From NCBI GenBank assembly GCA_020226215.1, contig CM035230.1, forward strand, positions 62,001 through 126,000: a stretch of DNA of 64,000 nt, in the 5' to 3' direction. Under the pieces are notes generated by a model. The model was not told where the DNA came from, searched no databases, and was given only the letters and a program-made list of their open reading frames with translations. Each line of letters begins with the position of its first letter. Position 1 is the first letter of the stretch. Positions 59,086 through 64,000 of the stretch are shown here, piece by piece. A program made the position numbers and the translations under genes. Source of the DNA: Sindora glabra (lineage: Eukaryota > Streptophyta > Magnoliopsida > Fabales > Fabaceae).

Positions 59086-59468
59086 CATGGGCTCATGCGA
59101 GTAACTTGTATAGGCTTAAGTATTTAGATACTTTTAATTCAACTCAATCTAATATTCAATGGCTTAATATAATTTTTTTAGCTTTGCTTGACTAATCTAT
59201 TACACAAAATAAAAAAAATTAATTAACCAATTAAAATTTACAAAAAAAGTATTTTTTTAATTCGAACTAATCCAATATCTGTTGAAAACTTTATACCTTT
59301 CTCTACTTTGAAGGTTCAATCCTTGATTTTTACATATGTGCATTTAGTGATTTAATCACTCTTACTATTAAAAAAAATAAATGTGGGCTACATATGGGCC
59401 TCCTTGGGATTGGCCATTTTTATCTATTTAAATTGCAAGCTTATACAAGTAATGCCATGTGAGCTTAG
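59086..59468. repeat. Inverted repeat, possible degraded MITE
   Basis: GGCTCATGCGAGTAACTTGTAT (59089 on; 22 bases, imperfect) is matched inverted by ATACAAGTAATGCCATGTGAGC (59442-59464), about 320 bp apart. Related AAGCTC/GAGCTT words occur outside the arms, so the true ends may be wider (about 59030-59520). No target duplication found. Confidence 0.5.
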
Positions 59469-59519
59469 CCGATTTATCTTGTTTCCCCCTGCTTTACATG
59501 TCTAGTCATGGGTCATCCA

Positions 59520-61676
59520 TGATACATTTAAAATTTTACATTAGATTATAAATGAAAAAGTAGCTTAACAATAATCTATTTATTTTTAACCCAATCTATA
59601 TGTATCCTAACATAATTATTTATTATTTATAAATATCTATTGATGAGCAAAAACCTTATTTAATTTAAGTGATTGGTATTAATGTAGAAGGTAGATAACA
59701 AGATAATTTGAAAAAAGATGACCATTATCTAATAAAGGATGCAAATCCATTTAAGGTATCCCCACACCTTTGTCATCAAGTACAAGATTAATCGCTATTT
59801 GGAATGAAAGCAATAAATGGTAAACCCCTTCCAATAAAGGTACATCCAATAATTAAACTCAAACCTTTCTTTGGATTTGGAATGTCTTGGGACTCAACTT
59901 GCTTTCATTGAGCCAACCAATTATTAGTAAAATTACTATATTTTGATCTATTTTCTAATTATCTCTAAATTTATTCATTTTCATTAATTAATTTATATAT
60001 CATAATCTAAACTTATATTTTTAATATTAATCCTATTTAAAATCAATATTACTAATAACAATTTTTAATTTCAACAGTTACAATAAATTTTCTTAAAAGA
60101 TTTCAATCTTTTAATATCAAATAAGTTTTAAAAATATTTTGAATTATCAATGATAAGAATTGAAGCATAATTCATAATCTAATATACAAATCAAAGCAAA
60201 GAAAAATTATAATTTTTTCACTTGTGGTTTTACTTTCTTCCACTTAACTCACTTGTGGTTTTAAGTATTATAATTTACACACTTGCACTTTCAATCATTA
60301 ATACTTTCTTGGAAGTGATATTGATCAATGAAAGATTAGTTTTGAAGAATAGAGAAAAAACTATCTTAAAATATATTGTATAGTAAAACCTCAACAACAA
60401 ACTTACGAAGCCATTAAACTTGCTAACTTTAAAAGGCATTATACATGCAAAAATTACAAAAGTGAAAGGAATTATCATAAAAATTAGAATCATTTGAAAC
60501 AATATAGAAGAAATCTTGCCATAAACCTCATCAGATTATAATGGTAATTATAATGTAACCTCAAAATCATTGAAAAATCTCTCAAAATTCACTTAACAAA
60601 TTTGCAACCAAAAAAAATAAAAAATATAAAACTTTAGGTATGGTTTCTGGAATTTAAAACTCCAAAATATTATATGTAAAAATCAATGAAATTTTTCTAT
60701 TGTAACTATACAATCACTTGGTTCTTTTTACTACTAACAAAATGTTATATGTGATAATCTTTACTCTTAAAGAGAAATTGACATGGACAAAATCCTAAAG
60801 AAAATATAGCACTTATTATTGTCTTATTATGGTTTATGTGGCCAATTCTAAGATCAATAGCAAGCACCAAAATATCCTCTCAATATTATCTTTATTTAGG
60901 GAATTGCTCAGCCTACACTTAAGAGTTTCGGCCTATGAACAAGTAATCTTATATCTTTTAACTAATAAAAACATGCACCCAATGATGGCCAAAAATGGCA
61001 TGTGACAAAGAGGTTGTTATGTCACTTGGAAATTATCAACCAAAAAGATAGTTAAGCAACTTGGAGGAGACGAATGATATGGTGGCAAAACATGCCATAT
61101 GTAAGACATGTGGAAAGCTACTAGACAATCCTAGATATCAACAACTCCTCACAACGACTCATTAAGAACTATAATACTTAGACAAAGATTCCAAAAGGAT
61201 CCTTTTGCCAATTATTAAATCAAATATATCAACATATATTGCATTCAATATGTAGTGTTCCACTACCTAATTTTTATTTTATACTCTTTAGTTTGGCATT
61301 TATTTTTAATTCCTTCACCTTGAAACTTTAAGTGTGAGTGAATTAGGATTCCTTCCCCAAATTTGTCTATCACTCATTTTCTACAGTTATTTTATTTATT
61401 TCAATTTGGATGTTCTTGTTCTTTGAAGGACTTTGCAAAGGTTACTTATTGAGTTACATTTAAATTGTTATTATTGGTCAATTTTATGTATTGTGACTTG
61501 TCTACTTAAATTATCCCTTTTTGTTATTTAATGTTATAATTTTACTATGATATTGACTATTTTTCCTTGTATAAACATGCTAATTCAGAACTTTGCCACC
61601 AAACTAGGTCGAACCTTTTTTTTGTGGTCAAGGTGAGGATTGCATGAATGAATTGCTAATTTTTAGCTAAAATAAA
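59520..61676. other. Non-coding DNA ending in a gypsy-4 5' LTR (left edge unknown)
   Basis: No gene recognised. The right part must hold the LTR that ends just before the PBS at 61678, but without a second copy I cannot place its start; 60.8-61.3 kb is plausible. A small minus-strand open stretch at 60275-60502 has no recognised features. Confidence 0.45.
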
Positions 61677-61677
61677 T

Positions 61678-61692
61678 TGGCATGCTCAGTGG
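61678..61692 (+). other. Gypsy-4 primer binding site
   Basis: TGGCATGCTCAGTGG. This matches the PBS type I know from one group of plant gypsy elements with TGGCAYGCCCAGTGG-like sites, different from the Met-tRNA sites used by the other elements here. Confidence 0.6.
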
Positions 61693-63785
61693 AACCTAAT
61701 TAAGGTATTTTTAGTTCTAACACGCTTGTACCTTTTTGTTTATGTAACTGAGAAGTGGTATAATTTTACCACCTTTCATTATAAATCCTAATGTGACATC
61801 TACTTCTAACATTGCACTTGGCATCAGAAAATAACCTCTTATTTAAGGTGATGTTAAAAATATTAAGCCACAAAATGTAGGTACCAAAACTTCAAAACTT
61901 ATAAATGAGGCCCCTAATATTAATGTACAAAATCTAAATAATAATTTATTGAAGTTAGTATCAAATATAAGAATCTAAAATAATAATAGGCTAAATAATG
62001 GCCACAATCAAAATCCAAATTCCTAGAATGCTTAGAATACTACTAATCTGAACCAAAATCAGAATCATCAAAAGAGTGGACAATGCAATAACAGACTAAT
62101 AAACAAAATAATAGGGTTTAGAAGCTAAATATTAATAACCATAGGTCAAACACTAATCAATGAAGTAACGCTAGAGGGCCTATAAGGTATAATGAACTAC
62201 TTCTAAGGATACCTTATGACATACTACAAACAAATAAGAATAACAGAGTAATTGCTTAAAACAACCGAAATACTCAAGCTAAAAGAGTTAATGTTGAAAT
62301 AGCCAAAGAAAATGGAGTAACAGCCTTACTAGCAATAATCTAATCACTCTAAAATAACATATGGATGAAAGCAATCATGACATGATGCATATGTTGTCTT
62401 AAAATCTAACTACAATATTAAGGCAAATCCTTGAGGGAGTGGCAAACAACTAAGAGCATATAACTTAAATTATGGATAAATTGACCCAACAATTCGATTC
62501 TCAACAAGATGAAGAGCTAAAAATAGAAAGAGAAGAATCTAAAGTTAATCCAGAGCTTAAGGATGTAAAAGATGAAGTGCCTAACCTCGATTATGGTCAT
62601 GTAAGTCTAGCTAAACAAGGAAAGCATATAAGAAAAGCATGATTTAATGCTCGAAGAAATCATGGTAGACATAACAATATTCAATTTATCAAAATTTCAA
62701 TCAAAATCTAGAAGTGCCACATCATCAGAAAGAATATGCAAGTCCAAGGTGTTAAGATCAAATAAATTAAAGAAATGAAGGTAAAATAGTTTAAGAGTTG
62801 GTAGAAAGAATCTTGGATTAGTTAGGTGGCCAAAGATCAAATCCAAATTACTAAGGAGCATTCACAGAATGGATTCATCAAATAGAATTGTCCAAATGAT
62901 TCAAAATGATAAAATTCATAACTTTCTCTAGGAAAAATTATTGATCCATAATCTAATACATTGCTTGGTTTATAATTGAATGTAGAGAGTTTACTAGTAA
63001 CAAATTTTTAAAGTTAAAATATTTTCCTCTTTTATTAACCTATATAGCCTTCTTCTCGTATTCAAGTTTGCCACTAAATTCAATGCACTCATGGTCTCAA
63101 ATGAAACAAATGTTCCACAATTAATTCCATTGAAGAAAGATTAAGATTAATTTAGCTGACTTGATGAATATTCATAAAAGTCTAATAGAGCTAGTAGAAC
63201 ACTACTTATTTTGCTTTTAGGTAGCTCACAATAGATACTTTACCTAAGTAGCTAAAGCAAAATGGCTAAGATTGCAATGGTTGGTCTAAACTAGACTATT
63301 TGTAGGAAGCTTATCAACTAAAACATTACTTATATTGCTCAATTGGTTAACAAGGTGTAATAAATAAAGAAACTTCAAGGGAGAAAGATAGATAGATGAA
63401 GAAGACTAGCTTCAAAAAAGATCTAAGAAAAGAAAAAGTAACAATAAGGTCCATGTGGTTGAACTCAAACCTGACCTACCATACTCTTGTACATTATTAA
63501 AAAATGCTAAGAAGAAAGATAAAATGGATCCTATAAATAAGAAATTTATTCTTTCAATTTGAGTAAAACTGATCAAATTTTTATTCTATTGTTAAAAGAT
63601 AAATAGTTAAAATTATCCTAAGGACATAGAATTTTGTAAAAAGAGGAGATAAACGATAAGAACTACTTTAAGTATTATAACATGTTCAGCCATAATATTA
63701 GCAATTATGTTCGTTTTAAGGATATTATTAAAAAAGCTATCAAATAAAAAAGATTGAGATTTACTAACAAGGGTAGGAAAATAAT
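61693..63785 (+). pseudogene. gag: Gypsy-4 leader and gag, heavily degraded
   Basis: Plus-strand Gag of a further Ty3-gypsy element. An Asn/Gln-rich stretch lies at 61925-62140. The capsid region is readable in pieces: AFTEWIHQIELSK (62860 on), LPLNSMHSWSQMKQMFHN (about 63071), INLADLMNIHKSLIELVEHYLF (about 63149). A C-terminal segment reads YFKYYNMFSHNISNYVRFKDIIKKAIK (63663-63745; quoted in part by key residues: the zinc-knuckle cysteines are replaced by F, Y and Y). Stops and frameshifts occur throughout, so it is not functional. Its pol would lie downstream but sequence changes character at 63786. Confidence 0.72.
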
Positions 63786-64000
63786 TGTAATATCCCAAGT
63801 TTAAATTTAAAATCATATAAATCTTGAAGCTTGTGGATAATTATTTATTTATTTGGTCAATATTAATTTTAAATTTATTTTTTGAATTAAAGGTTTTGGA
63901 ATATTAAATAAATAAATAAATAAACTCTATGATAATATTCAAAAATTATTTTTATATGGTTATTATCAAGGTAAGGTTAGATTAAAATAATTTTTATAAG
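63786..64000 (+). repeat. Possible LTR start, cut by window end
   Basis: TGTAATATCCCAAGTTT begins where gypsy-4 Gag similarity stops. The terminus matches the minus-strand start of element A (TGTAATATCC) and is close to that of the solo LTR at 26738 (TGTAATGTCC). The other end is outside the window, so this is a suggestion. Confidence 0.4.

Noticed and set aside
1..64000. CRISPR arrays, bacterial operons, tRNA genes or an intact host gene
   Set aside because: No regularly spaced repeats with unique spacers, no cloverleaf-type sequence and no multi-exon host gene could be supported; all readable coding belongs to mobile, viral or organelle-derived DNA.

Overview
This window looks like a gene-poor, repeat-dense stretch of a nuclear plant genome, most likely a eudicot. 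It is very AT-rich and packed with LTR retrotransposons of the plant Ty1-copia and Ty3-gypsy types. It also holds hAT and CACTA DNA transposons, an organelle-derived insertion and an endogenous pararetrovirus. I find no intact host protein-coding gene, tRNA gene or CRISPR array. Every recognisable coding stretch belongs to a mobile or viral element and is broken. I cannot name the species.

Layout. 1-2513: the 5' end of a minus-strand gypsy element (gypsy-1: gag, leader, PBS, 701-bp LTR), inserted exactly inside the protease codons of a plus-strand copia element (copia-1, 2514 to about 6034). 6035-11366: AT-rich non-coding DNA with microsatellites and a possible MITE. 11367-16721: a decayed minus-strand copia (copia-2), itself interrupted at about 14.1-15.5 kb by organelle DNA that includes an antisense large-subunit rRNA fragment. 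16722 to about 22270: a truncated, decayed endogenous caulimovirid-like pararetrovirus inserted at a TA repeat in a copia-2 LTR, followed by a 70-bp AT tract. 22473-26737: AT-rich, empty. 26738-29288: a long solo LTR with a perfect 5-bp target duplication.

30631-57490: one old minus-strand gypsy element (gypsy-3) that works as a nest. Six later insertions split it: a hAT element with an 8-bp target duplication in integrase; a solo LTR in protease; a complete gypsy element (gypsy-2, 39603-45654, perfect TACTT duplication) between protease and gag; and, all in the right-hand LTR, two long solo-LTR-like elements and one CACTA element. Removing the six insertions restores a collinear LTR-gag-protease-RT-RNase H-integrase-LTR element of about 8.7 kb.

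57495-64000: AT-rich DNA with an inverted repeat, then the 5' part of a fourth gypsy element (plus strand, PBS at 61678, degraded gag), cut at 63786 by what looks like the start of another LTR.

The elements relate to each other mainly by insertion order. Gypsy-2 is the youngest that can be dated (LTRs about 96% identical by eye). Stop codons in the viral and gypsy-2 frames fit C-to-T or G-to-A change almost without exception, as expected for long-methylated, silenced DNA.
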